From contig CAZEVY010000013.1 in the NCBI GenBank assembly GCA_964515555.1, positions 1 to 64,000 of the forward strand: DNA of 64,000 bases, read 5' to 3'. Origin of the DNA: CAZEVY01 sp964515555. GTDB taxonomy: Bacteria > Acidobacteriota > Terriglobia > Bryobacterales > Bryobacteraceae. The notes below the pieces were generated by a model. The model saw only the letters and a program-made list of their open reading frames with translations, did not search any database and was not told where the DNA came from. Made by a program: the position numbers and the translations under genes. Shown here in pieces: positions 48,445 to 55,950 of this stretch. Within the stretch, counting starts at the first letter, position 1. Each line of letters begins with the position of its first letter.

Positions 48445-48489
48445 CTATCAGCTATCAGCTATCAGCGGTCAGCTGTCAGCGATCAGCTA
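48442..48489. repeat. Heptamer tandem repeat (AGCTATC type) between pfkB-type gene and smc
   Basis: About six and a half units of a 7-bp repeat: three perfect AGCTATC units, then AGCGGTC, AGCTGTC, AGCGATC and a final AGCTA. The left end includes the TAG stop of the sugar kinase and the right end includes the stop of smc (CTA on the plus strand), so the repeat supplies stop codons for both convergent genes. Confidence 0.85.
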
Positions 48490-51400
48490 CGCTATGGCAG
48501 CCAGTGCCGGGGCGCGGTCCGGCGGCGGCGGCGCGGACTGCTCGCGGAATCGCACCGAGACCAGGCGCGAGACGCCCGGCTCCTGCATGGTGACGCCGTA
48601 GAGCGACTCGGCCACCTCCATGGTCCGCTTGGCGTGCGTGATGATGACGAACTGCGTCTCGCCGGCCATGTCGCGGATCAGGCGCAGGAGGCGCTCGATG
48701 TTGGGCTCGTCGAGCGGGGCGTCGACTTCGTCGAGCACGCAGAACGGGCTGGGCTGGTACCGGAAGATCGCCATCAGCAGCGCCAGCGCCGTTAGCGCCT
48801 TCTCGCCGCCGGAGAGCAGCAGCACGCTTTGGAGGCGCTTGCCCGGAGGCGATGCCACGATTTCGATGCCGGACTCGTTGACGTTGGTTTCGTCGGTGAG
48901 CCGCATCTCGCCGGTCCCGCCGGCGAAGAGGCGCTGGAACATCTCGCGGAAATTGGCGTTGATGTGCTCGAAGGCGTCGGTAAAACGCTTGCGCGTCTCC
49001 ACGTCGATCTCCTGAATGGCCTTCTCGGTGTCGCGGATGGAGTCGAGCAGGTCCTGCCGCTGCGCGTTGAGGAAATCGTAGCGCTGCTGGGTTTCCTGGT
49101 ATTCCTCGAGCGCGTCGGGATTCACGGGACCGAGATTGTCGATGCGCTGCTTGAGGTCGCCGTGACGGCCTTCGATCTCGACCAGCGCCAGTTCGTCGGG
49201 CGGCTCCGCCATTTCGACGGCGAGATCGTCGAGGGCGACGTTGAGTTCCTTGCGGCAGGTCTCGTCGAGATAGCGCAACTCGGCCCGCCGTTCGGCGAGC
49301 GCGACCTCGATCTCGCCGCGCCGCTCCTGGGCCGACTGCGACGCGGTCCGCAGCTCGCGCAGTTCGTCGTCGAGCGCCGCCAGCGAGGCGCGCAGCTTCT
49401 CTTCGTCCCCGGCGAGACGGCCGACGGCCTGCTCGGAGTCCGAGATGCGGGAAGCGAGCGCGGTCGACACGCGGTCGAGCTCGATGTTGTCGGCGAGCAG
49501 GCGCGCGCGCTCCACTCCCAGGCGCTCCATTTCGCGCGCGATCTCGTCACGGCGGCGCAGCAGCTCTTCGCGCTGGACTTCCAGCCGGGCCTGCGCCGAC
49601 TTCTCCGACCGCCGCCTCTCCTCGCTCCCGGCCAGCGCCACGCGCAGCGCCGAGTGCTCCTCAGCCATACGGGAGAGCTCCCCTTGCAGATTCTCCAGGC
49701 GGCCGCGCGCCTCGGCGAGCGTCGACTCCTCGGCGGTTCGGCGCTCTTCGCGCGCGGCGGCTTCGCGGGCCAGCGTCTGGCGCTGTTCGCCCGATCGCGA
49801 GGCCTCTCCCGCCAGGCGCTCCAGCTCCAGCCGCGCCGCCGAAATCCGCGCGCTCGCCCGCGCCGTCTCCTCGGCGAGCTTGCGGCCTTCGTGCTCGATG
49901 GCGAGCGTCTCCTTCTCCTCGCCCTGCTGCATGGCGCGCAGCCGGTCGAGTTCCTCGCCGAGCGCGGCGATCGCCCGCTGAGCTTCCTCGAGCGCCGCCG
50001 CCTGTTGCTGAATTCGCCGGTCGCGCGCGGCGACCTCGCCGGCCAGCTCGCGCAGCTCGCGCTTCAACGCCAGCGGCCCGCCGCCGGCCTTGCGTCCGCC
50101 GCTGACGGCGTGGCCGTGGTAACAGACGCCGTCCGGCATCAGGAAATGATGGTCCGGATACTGGAGCGCGAGCCGCTGAGCCGACTCGCGCCCGTCGACC
50201 AGGTAACAGCGGGCGAGGCGCGGGAGTAGTCCGGCGGGCGCCGCCGTGAGCCCGTTGGTCATGCGCAACCGGTCGCCGAGACGGCTGACGATGCCGGTCT
50301 CCGGCCCCAGCGACGGCTCGGGCATGGCGGCCCCGTCGAGCGCCTCGCCCTTCTCGGGATGAATCAGGAAAGTCACGCGGCCTTCGATTTCCGTGCGCAC
50401 CACGTCGATGCCGCGCTCGGCCTGGCTCCAGTCGCCGACGACCACGTATTCCAGCTCGTCGTGCAGGAACTCCTCGGCGGCCTTTTCCCAGGAGGCATCC
50501 ACCTCGACGAAATCGGCCAGGACGCCGACGGCGCGCAGTCCCTCGGCGCGGCCCTGCTCGATGGCGCCGAAGAGGCGCTTGACCGACTCGGTGGTGTAGG
50601 CGCGATGCGAGAGGATCTCCTCGAGCGAGGCGCGGCGGGCCTTGAGATTCGAGGTCTCCTCGCGGAGCGCGTCCAGGTCGCGGCGCAGCGACGCTTCGAG
50701 CGACCGCCGTTCGTTCAACTCGCCTTCGACACGCGCGCGGCTCTCGCCGATGGACTCGAGCGCCATCTGGCGCGCGGCTAGATCGTCCGAAAGCCGGGTC
50801 TTCAGCGCGCCCAGTCGCTCGAGGTCGGCCGAAGCGCCCTCTTCCTCGCGGGCGGCTCGCGTCTTCTCGCGATCGAGCGAGGCCAGGTACTCCTCGATCT
50901 GCGCGAGCTGGTTGCGCATCCCGGAGGCCTCGCCCATGAGGCGCATCACCTCGCGGCGCGCGTTCTCCATGCTCTGCTCCTCGGCGCGCAGAGCGGTCTG
51001 AAGCCGGTCGCGCTCGGCGGTCTTCGCGGCAAGTTTCTCCTGCGCCTCGCGGGCCTGCCCGTCGAGCTCGGCGAGCACGCGCGCGTGCGCCGCCAGCTCA
51101 TCGCCGATCTGCCCCGAGCGCATGTCGACGTTCTGCGTCTCGATCTCGCCCTGCGCCAGGCGCTCCTCGATGGCGGCGATCTCGCGCGCCTGCGACTCCA
51201 GACGCCCGCGGGTGCGCTCGGCCTCCAGGCGCTCGCCGGCCAGGCGCTCGCGCACCGCCGTCAGCTCGGCTTCGACGCGGTAGCAGCTCTCCTGGCAGCC
51301 GTGGTGGTCCTTTTCCTTCTCGCCGGTCTGGCGCAGGAGATCCTGGTAGGCGGCGCTGGCGAGATTCAGGTCGAGAGCGACCTTGGCGGCGTCGCGCTCG

Positions 51401-52182
51401 AGCACCCGGTGGCGTCCGGCGAGCAACTGCCGCAGGGCGGCGACGAGCTGCTCGTGCAGCTCCTTGTAGCGGCGCGCCTTGGCCGCCTGCCGCTTGAGCG
51501 AGTTGGCCTGGCGGCCGACTTCCTCGAGAATGTCGAACACGCGCGAGAGATTCTGCTTCGCCCCTTCGAGCTTGGCCTCGGCCAGCCGGCGCCGCGTCTT
51601 GAACCTGCTGATGCCGGCGGCCTCCTCGATGACCGACCGGCGATCCTGCGGCCGCGAGCTGAGGATCTGCCCGATGCGGCCCTGCTCGATGATGGCGTAG
51701 CTCTCCGGCCCCAGGCCGGTCCCCATGAACAGGTCCTGAATGTCGCGCAGCCGCGCCAGCTTGCCGTCGATCAGGTACTCGCTCTCGCCGGAGCGATAGA
51801 GGCGGCGGGTGATGGTGATCTCGCGCGGCTTGCGGGGGTCGTGCGGGGTGGTGATGCCGTTGGTCCCGTTGGTCCCGTTGACGCCGTTCACGGGGGCGTG
51901 CTCGTCGTGGTATGACGGGTCGACCATGGTGAGGCTGACCTGCGCCATGCCGAGGGGTTTGCGGTCGCGGGTGCCGGCGAAGATGACGTCTTCCATCCGG
52001 CTGCCGCGGAGCGACTTGGCGGACTGCTCGCCGAGGACCCAGCTTATGGCGTCGCTGATGTTGGATTTTCCACAGCCGTTCGGTCCCACGACAGCGGTGA
52101 TGCCGGAGCCGTGAAACCGCATCTCGGTGCGATCCCAGAAAGACTTGAACCCGTGGACTTCGACTCGCTTCAGTTTCAGCAA
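48487..52182 (-). CDS. smc: Chromosome segregation protein SMC
   Basis: A 1231-residue SMC ATPase that organises the chromosome. The N-terminal head has LKRVEVHGFKSFWDRTEMRF and Walker A VGPNGCGKSNISDAISWVLGEQ. Two long coiled coils flank the hinge (about 510-660, GLRAVGVLADFVEVDASWEK). The C-terminal head holds the signature motif LLSGGEKALTALALLMAIF and Walker B CVLDEVDAPLDEPN. An unusual low-complexity insert built from NGT triplets (VNGVNGTNGTNGITTP, about residues 97-112) lies in the N-terminal head. No scpA/scpB genes are in the window. Confidence 0.96.
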   Translation of the reverse strand: MLKLKRVEVHGFKSFWDRTEMRFHGSGITAVVGPNGCGKSNISDAISWVLGEQSAKSLRGSRMEDVIFAGTRDRKPLGMAQVSLTMVDPSYHDEHAPVNGVNGTNGTNGITTPHDPRKPREITITRRLYRSGESEYLIDGKLARLRDIQDLFMGTGLGPESYAIIEQGRIGQILSSRPQDRRSVIEEAAGISRFKTRRRLAEAKLEGAKQNLSRVFDILEEVGRQANSLKRQAAKARRYKELHEQLVAALRQLLAGRHRVLERDAAKVALDLNLASAAYQDLLRQTGEKEKDHHGCQESCYRVEAELTAVRERLAGERLEAERTRGRLESQAREIAAIEERLAQGEIETQNVDMRSGQIGDELAAHARVLAELDGQAREAQEKLAAKTAERDRLQTALRAEEQSMENARREVMRLMGEASGMRNQLAQIEEYLASLDREKTRAAREEEGASADLERLGALKTRLSDDLAARQMALESIGESRARVEGELNERRSLEASLRRDLDALREETSNLKARRASLEEILSHRAYTTESVKRLFGAIEQGRAEGLRAVGVLADFVEVDASWEKAAEEFLHDELEYVVVGDWSQAERGIDVVRTEIEGRVTFLIHPEKGEALDGAAMPEPSLGPETGIVSRLGDRLRMTNGLTAAPAGLLPRLARCYLVDGRESAQRLALQYPDHHFLMPDGVCYHGHAVSGGRKAGGGPLALKRELRELAGEVAARDRRIQQQAAALEEAQRAIAALGEELDRLRAMQQGEEKETLAIEHEGRKLAEETARASARISAARLELERLAGEASRSGEQRQTLAREAAAREERRTAEESTLAEARGRLENLQGELSRMAEEHSALRVALAGSEERRRSEKSAQARLEVQREELLRRRDEIAREMERLGVERARLLADNIELDRVSTALASRISDSEQAVGRLAGDEEKLRASLAALDDELRELRTASQSAQERRGEIEVALAERRAELRYLDETCRKELNVALDDLAVEMAEPPDELALVEIEGRHGDLKQRIDNLGPVNPDALEEYQETQQRYDFLNAQRQDLLDSIRDTEKAIQEIDVETRKRFTDAFEHINANFREMFQRLFAGGTGEMRLTDETNVNESGIEIVASPPGKRLQSVLLLSGGEKALTALALLMAIFRYQPSPFCVLDEVDAPLDEPNIERLLRLIRDMAGETQFVIITHAKRTMEVAESLYGVTMQEPGVSRLVSVRFREQSAPPPPDRAPALAAIA

Positions 52183-52353
52183 GAGGTCGTGCCCCCTATC
52201 TATTTCATTCTCCTACGACCCACGGCTGCACGCCTTGGGGCCTCTCGGGGGATGCATCCCATGTTAGCGGGAATGGAGGCCGATGTAAAGAACCAAAGTG
52301 CCAGGGCTAGGGTCCTAGAGCGATGAGATACTATATGTCGTAGCGGGATCGCC

Positions 52354-52869
52354 ATGACGGCAAACGACATAGTACTCCTACTCGCATGCGGAGGGGCAGC
52401 CTACGAGGATGCGCGGCGGAGGCGTATCCCCAACTGGGTGACGATACCGGCCCTTGCGGCCGGCCTGGGACTGCATGCGGCGGGCGGCGGACTGAAGGCG
52501 TCGGCGCTGGGGCTGGCGGTGGCGCTGGCGATCGGGCTGCCGTTGTTCGCGCTGCGCGGGCTGGGAGGCGGGGACGTGAAGCTGCTGGCGGCGGCGGGGG
52601 CGCTGACGGGCTGGCCGGCGTTCGGGACGTTGTTCCTGGTGAACGCGGCGCTGAGCGGCGGGGTCGCGATCGGGCTGCTGGTGTGGAGGGGCGGGCTGGG
52701 GAGGGCGCTCGGGAACGTCGGGCACATTCTCGCGGCGCTGCTGCGGTTTCGGGCGCCGTATGCCGATCGGGAGGAACTGGATGTGGGGAGCGCGCGGGCG
52801 GTGACGCTGCCGCAGGGTCCGATCTTTCTGGTGGCGGCGGTGGTGTATCTGGTGTTGCGGGGAAGGTAG
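52354..52869 (+). CDS. Prepilin peptidase (A24A, CpaA/TadV-like)
   Basis: A 171-residue membrane aspartic peptidase. It has about five TM segments and the two catalytic aspartates of the A24 family: Asp19 in YEDARRRRIPNW and Asp74 in the GxGD-type motif GLGGGDVKLLAA. There is no N-terminal methylase domain, so it is of the short CpaA/TadV type that processes Flp/Tad pilins. No pilin or tad cluster is near. Upstream 52183-52353 is a 171-bp gap with smc reading away and no further gene seen. Confidence 0.9.
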   Translation: MTANDIVLLLACGGAAYEDARRRRIPNWVTIPALAAGLGLHAAGGGLKASALGLAVALAIGLPLFALRGLGGGDVKLLAAAGALTGWPAFGTLFLVNAALSGGVAIGLLVWRGGLGRALGNVGHILAALLRFRAPYADREELDVGSARAVTLPQGPIFLVAAVVYLVLRGR

Positions 52870-52901
52870 GGGGGCTGCGGAATCATCGGAGAGCGACAGG
52901 G

Positions 52902-52938
52902 TTGACACGACCCGCTAGAATGACCATAATCATAGTCA
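52902..52938 (+). promoter_or_regulatory. Promoter and palindromic operator of the RelE/Phd-type module
   Basis: TTGACA (52902-52907) and CATAAT (52925-52930) are spaced by exactly 17 bp. TGACCATAATCATAGTCA (52921-52938) is an imperfect palindrome with 7 of 9 matching pairs that covers the -10 box and ends just before the toxin ATG at 52940. This is a typical autorepressed TA promoter, predicting a transcript with nearly no leader. Confidence 0.6.
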
Positions 52939-52939
52939 C

Positions 52940-53263
52940 ATGGCGGATCGCTCGCCGTTTGCGATCGTTTATGACCGGGAGGTCCACGAACATCTGCGGG
53001 CAATCGACAAGAGGTTCCACGGCCTGATCCGCGCGGCTATTGAATCGCAGCTCGCCCGTGAGCCGGAAAGGGAGACCCGAAACCGAAAACCGCTTCGGCG
53101 ACCCGTGGCGTTTGGCGCCAAGTGGGAGCTGCGGTTCGGCCCGGCGAACCGCTTTCGCGTTTTCTACCAGGTCGACGGCAACCGCCGCGAGGTGCGGATT
53201 CTCGCAATCGGCACGAAGGAGCGGGACCGGGTGATCGTCGGAGGAGAGGAGATCGTGCTATGA
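52940..53263 (+). CDS. RelE/ParE-superfamily toxin
   Basis: A 107-residue protein with the RelE fold: FAIVYDREVHEHLRAIDKRF (helix), a basic region (PLRRPVAFGAKWELRFGPAN) and strands FRVFYQVDGNRREVRILAIG followed by the basic-acidic tail TKERDRVI. It is probably an mRNA interferase or gyrase-targeting ParE-type toxin; the subtype is uncertain. It precedes its antitoxin and overlaps it by 4 nt (ATGA), the reversed toxin-first order. Confidence 0.82.
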   Translation: MADRSPFAIVYDREVHEHLRAIDKRFHGLIRAAIESQLAREPERETRNRKPLRRPVAFGAKWELRFGPANRFRVFYQVDGNRREVRILAIGTKERDRVIVGGEEIVL

Positions 53264-53586
53264 GAATCGCATCGGTGGCGAACGTCAAGTCGCGCTTCAG
53301 CGAATACCTGCGCGAGGCGGCGCGCGGGCCGATCGTCGTGACAAAGAATGGCCGGCCGGCGGGAGTTCTACTGGCTGTCGACGACGAGGAAGAGGTCGAG
53401 CGGTTGCTTCTGGCCCATTCGCCCCGGCTCAACGCCCTCCTGGATGCGGCGAATGAACGCATTCGTACGAGCGGCGGTATTCCGCACGACGAGTTCTGGA
53501 AGCGGGTCGAGGGCGGGCGGGAAGGAAAGCCCGCGGAGCGCCGGAAATCGCAACCGAAGCCGCGCCGAGGGGGCTCGGTACGATAG
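53260..53586 (+). CDS. Phd/YefM-family antitoxin
   Basis: A 108-residue antitoxin. Residues 1-50 are the Phd/YefM DNA-binding domain (MRIASVANVKSRFSEYLREA, GPIVVTKNGRPAGVLLAVDD). The C-terminal half should wrap the toxin. The final dozen residues (KSQPKPRRGGSVR) are encoded by a direct repeat, copy 1 (53548-53618), that recurs in front of moaX, so the native C-terminus has probably been replaced. Confidence 0.85.
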   Translation: MRIASVANVKSRFSEYLREAARGPIVVTKNGRPAGVLLAVDDEEEVERLLLAHSPRLNALLDAANERIRTSGGIPHDEFWKRVEGGREGKPAERRKSQPKPRRGGSVR

Positions 53587-53618
53587 CCCTCCGTGTGTGT
53601 GCGAGTCCTGTTTTTCGG
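53548..53618 (+). repeat. Direct repeat, copy 1, left of the decayed MazF module
   Basis: About 71 bp matching 54015-54086: both begin TCGCAACCGAAGCCGCGCCG and end GTGCGAGTCCTGTTTTTCGG. The right end is a duplicate of the first codons of moaX (VCVRVLFFG, then stop). The middle differs more. Confidence 0.85.
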
Positions 53619-53673
53619 GTGAAGGGAGGCGATCGCTGCCACAATACGATGGCATACCAAGGCTGGCAGGAAC

Positions 53674-53931
53674 ATGAAGAACTTTCACTTGCCGTTACCC
53701 GAGCGAACCCACGCCCGGCTGAGGGCCGAATCCGAGCGGGCACAATTGCCCGCCACGACGCTGGCGCGCGAAGCCATCGACATATGGCTCCGGGACCAGT
53801 CGCGGAAGGCGAGGCATGAGGCGATCGCGGCTTACGCGGCGAAAATGGCGGCCACGGAGCTCGACCTGGACCGGGACCTGGAGTCGGCCGGAGTCGAACA
53901 CCTCGTGAGGACCGGTCGAGCGCGGAGATGA
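53674..53931 (+). CDS. Small ribbon-helix-helix antitoxin of a decayed MazF module
   Basis: An 85-residue protein. Residues 2-45 (FHLPLPERTHARLRAESERA, then TTLAREAIDIWLRDQ) form a ribbon-helix-helix. The C-terminal KMAATELDLDRDLESAGVEH is the acidic toxin-binding part. It ends in ATGA overlapping the start of a MazF-like remnant, so it was the antitoxin of that pair. It may now be an orphan with no toxin to neutralise. Confidence 0.75.
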   Translation: MKNFHLPLPERTHARLRAESERAQLPATTLAREAIDIWLRDQSRKARHEAIAAYAAKMAATELDLDRDLESAGVEHLVRTGRARR

Positions 53932-54053
53932 AGCGCGAATAAGTCTACTGGGCGGATCTCGTCCCGCGACCGCCCGATGAGTGTCGTGAGGCGCCCAGTG
54001 GCAGCTCGACTGATTCGCAACCGAAGCCGCGCCGGAGGCGTCTGCTAGGATAG
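53928..54053 (+). pseudogene. MazF/PemK toxin remnant
   Basis: The frame starting on the ATGA at 53928 reads MKRE, a TAA stop, then VYWADLVPRPPDECREAPSG. Intact MazF proteins begin MKRGEVYWADL, so the first 15-20 residues are recognisable, broken by a stop at codon 5 and then cut off: from about 54015 the frame runs into a direct repeat (DSQPKPRRRR). About 85% of the toxin is gone. Confidence 0.75.
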
Positions 54054-54086
54054 CTCTCAGTGCGCGTGCGAGTCCTGTTTTTCGGC
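54015..54086 (+). repeat. Direct repeat, copy 2, at the moaX start
   Basis: The partner of 53548-53618. It contains a probable extended -10 (TGCTAGGAT, 54043-54051) and the first nine codons of moaX, so this copy is likely the original. Confidence 0.85.
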
Positions 54087-54767
54087 ATGTTGAAGGACGT
54101 CGCCGGACGCGCGGAGGACACCCTGGAAATCGGCGGCGCGCCGACGCTGGGCGCCGTCTTCGACCATTACGCCGCGGTCTTCCCGCGGCTCAAGGAGATG
54201 GAAGCGAGCATCGTGCTGGCGCGCAATCACGAGTTCTCGGGACGCGGTGAAGCTCTGGCCGAGGGCGACGAGGTGGCCTTCCTGCCGCCTGTCAGCGGCG
54301 GCTCGGGCTACACGCACGAGATCCGCGAGTCGGGCAATCTCTACGCGATCACGCGGGCGCCGATCGACACGCGCGCGATCCAGCGTGAGCTGCTGCGCGG
54401 CGAGGACGGAGCCGTGGTCGATTTCGAGGGCGTGGTACGCAACAACACCCAGGGCCGCGCGACGCTTTACCTCGACTACGAGGGCTACGAGGCCATGGCC
54501 GTGAAGACCTTCGCCGCCATCGGACGCGAGATCGCCGCGGCGCACGCGATCGGGCGAATCGCGATGGTGCACCGGCTGGGGAGGCTGGAGATCGGCGAGG
54601 CGAGCGTGGCAGTGGTGGTCACGGCGCCGCATCGCCGGCCGGCGTTCGAAGCGGCGCTCGAAGGCATCAATCGCCTCAAGAAACTGGCGCCGATCTGGAA
54701 AAAGGAACACTTCGCCGACGGCGAGGTATGGGTCGAGGGCGAATGGGATTCATCGGTCGTGCGCTGA
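54060..54767 (+). CDS. moaX: Fused molybdopterin synthase, MoaD-MoaE (MoaX-like)
   Basis: A 235-residue fusion of the small and large subunits of molybdopterin synthase, which inserts dithiolene sulfur into cPMP for molybdenum cofactor. Residues 1-81 are MoaD (VRVLFFGMLKDVAGRAEDTL to EVAFLPPVSGG), ubiquitin-like with the Gly80-Gly81 end that normally must be free to form the thiocarboxylate. Residues 87-235 are MoaE (IQRELLRGEDGAVVDFEGVV, YEAMAVKTF, IWKKEHFADGEVW with the catalytic Lys region). The Gly-Gly is followed by Ser82-Gly83 with no stop, as in mycobacterial MoaX, which is cleaved after translation. GTG start at 54060, extended -10 only 9 nt upstream. Confidence 0.92.
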   Translation: MRVRVLFFGMLKDVAGRAEDTLEIGGAPTLGAVFDHYAAVFPRLKEMEASIVLARNHEFSGRGEALAEGDEVAFLPPVSGGSGYTHEIRESGNLYAITRAPIDTRAIQRELLRGEDGAVVDFEGVVRNNTQGRATLYLDYEGYEAMAVKTFAAIGREIAAAHAIGRIAMVHRLGRLEIGEASVAVVVTAPHRRPAFEAALEGINRLKKLAPIWKKEHFADGEVWVEGEWDSSVVR

Positions 54768-55687
54768 TGGCCGCGGCGCTGGCGCTCCCGGCCGACGCGC
54801 AGGAGCCGTCGACCTTCAAGGTCGACGTGAAGCTGGTGCGGCTGATGGTGAACGTCAAGGACGCTGGCGGGCAACTGGTGGGCGGGCTCAATCGGGAAGA
54901 CTTCGCGGTCTACGACAACGAGATTCGGCAGGAGATCGCGGTCTTCGAGCGGCACACCGAGCAGCCGCTCTCGGTGAGCGTGCTGATCGACACCAGCGCG
55001 TCGACCGGCAAGGAGCTGGCCTACGAGGTGGATTCGGTAGCGCGATTCTTCCGCGCTATCTTCCGCGAGGGCAATCCGAAGGACGCCGTGTCGCTCTACA
55101 GCTTCACGCACGACACCACGGAGCGCTCCAGCTTCACCCGCAACATGCGGCGGCTGGAGGCCGAGCTGAAGGATCTGCGCCCGGAGGCCGGCACCTCGCT
55201 CTACGACGCCATCTACGTAGCGTCCAAGCCGCTCGAGAACCGCGAGGGCCGTCACGTGATGATCCTGGTGACCGACGGCGGCGACACCACCAGCGTGAAG
55301 CGCTTCGCCGACGCGCTGGAATCCGCGCATCGCGCCGACGCAGCGCTCTACAGCATCCTGGTGGTGCCGATCGAGAACGACGCCGGCCGCAACACGGGCG
55401 GCGAGAACGCACTTACGATGCTGAGCGCCGGAACCGGAGGCCGCGTCTTCAGGCCCTCGACGGGCCCGCAGCTCGACGCCGTCTTCGCCGAGATTCTGCG
55501 CGACCTGCGCACGCAGTACCTGGTGGGTTACTACCCGCGCAACATTCCGCTCACGCGCGAGCGCTTCCATCGAGTGCGCGTGGAGATTCCGTCGCGGACC
55601 GGTTTGCGGGCGGTGACGCGTACCGGCTACTATGGAGACTACGATCCTTCGGCCTCCAATCAACCGCGTGGAAAATCCAACCGATAA
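54743..55687 (+). CDS. Exported VWFA-domain protein, acidobacterial VWFA-related type
   Basis: A 314-residue exported protein. Starting at ATG 54743 gives a signal peptide (GFIGRALMAAALALPADA). Residues about 25-80 form a strand-rich module (FKVDVKLVRLMVNVKDAGGQ, DFAVYDN) and about 85-290 a von Willebrand A domain with MIDAS motif LIDTSASTG, Thr (GTSLYDAIY) and Asp (MILVTDGGDTT). This matches the VWFA-related family typical of Acidobacteria. It begins inside the moaX gene and its end overlaps the Hfq-like gene by 56 nt. Probable metal-dependent protein binding at the envelope; partners are unknown. Confidence 0.88.
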   Translation: MGFIGRALMAAALALPADAQEPSTFKVDVKLVRLMVNVKDAGGQLVGGLNREDFAVYDNEIRQEIAVFERHTEQPLSVSVLIDTSASTGKELAYEVDSVARFFRAIFREGNPKDAVSLYSFTHDTTERSSFTRNMRRLEAELKDLRPEAGTSLYDAIYVASKPLENREGRHVMILVTDGGDTTSVKRFADALESAHRADAALYSILVVPIENDAGRNTGGENALTMLSAGTGGRVFRPSTGPQLDAVFAEILRDLRTQYLVGYYPRNIPLTRERFHRVRVEIPSRTGLRAVTRTGYYGDYDPSASNQPRGKSNR

Positions 55688-55943
55688 TCCCGGCGCCGGC
55701 GACGCGGCCGCCAAGAAGCCGAAGAAGCGCGCCGTCGAGCAGACCTTCGAGGAGCCGCGCTATCTCCGGCAACTGATCGACGACGGCACGCCGGTGACGG
55801 TGCGGCTGACCAACAACGAGGAGGTGGCGGGCGTGATCGAGTATTACGACGCCAACTTCATCCGCCTGACCAGGACCGACGGCCCGAACCTCTTCCTCTT
55901 CAAGCACGACATCAAGTACCTGTTCGAGACGCCCGGCTCGTAG
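55632..55943 (+). CDS. Hfq-like/Sm-fold RNA-binding protein
   Basis: A 103-residue protein. Residues 40-100 have the Sm fold of Hfq: YLRQLIDDGTPVTVRLTNNE (helix then Sm1), GVIEYYDANFIRLTR, and Sm2 LFLFKHDIKYLFE with the KH motif that is Hfq-specific. A 35-residue basic N-terminal extension (AAKKPKKRAVEQTFEE) is unusual, and the conserved Gln of the proximal RNA site is not visible. Likely a divergent acidobacterial Hfq. The ATG at 55632 lies inside the 3' end of the VWA gene; a start nearer to the Sm fold cannot be excluded. Confidence 0.7.
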   Translation: METTILRPPINRVENPTDNPGAGDAAAKKPKKRAVEQTFEEPRYLRQLIDDGTPVTVRLTNNEEVAGVIEYYDANFIRLTRTDGPNLFLFKHDIKYLFETPGS

Positions 55944-55950
55944 GCGCGCC

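Noticed and set aside
48442..48489. CRISPR array
   Set aside because: The heptamer units are contiguous with no spacers and no cas genes are in the window.
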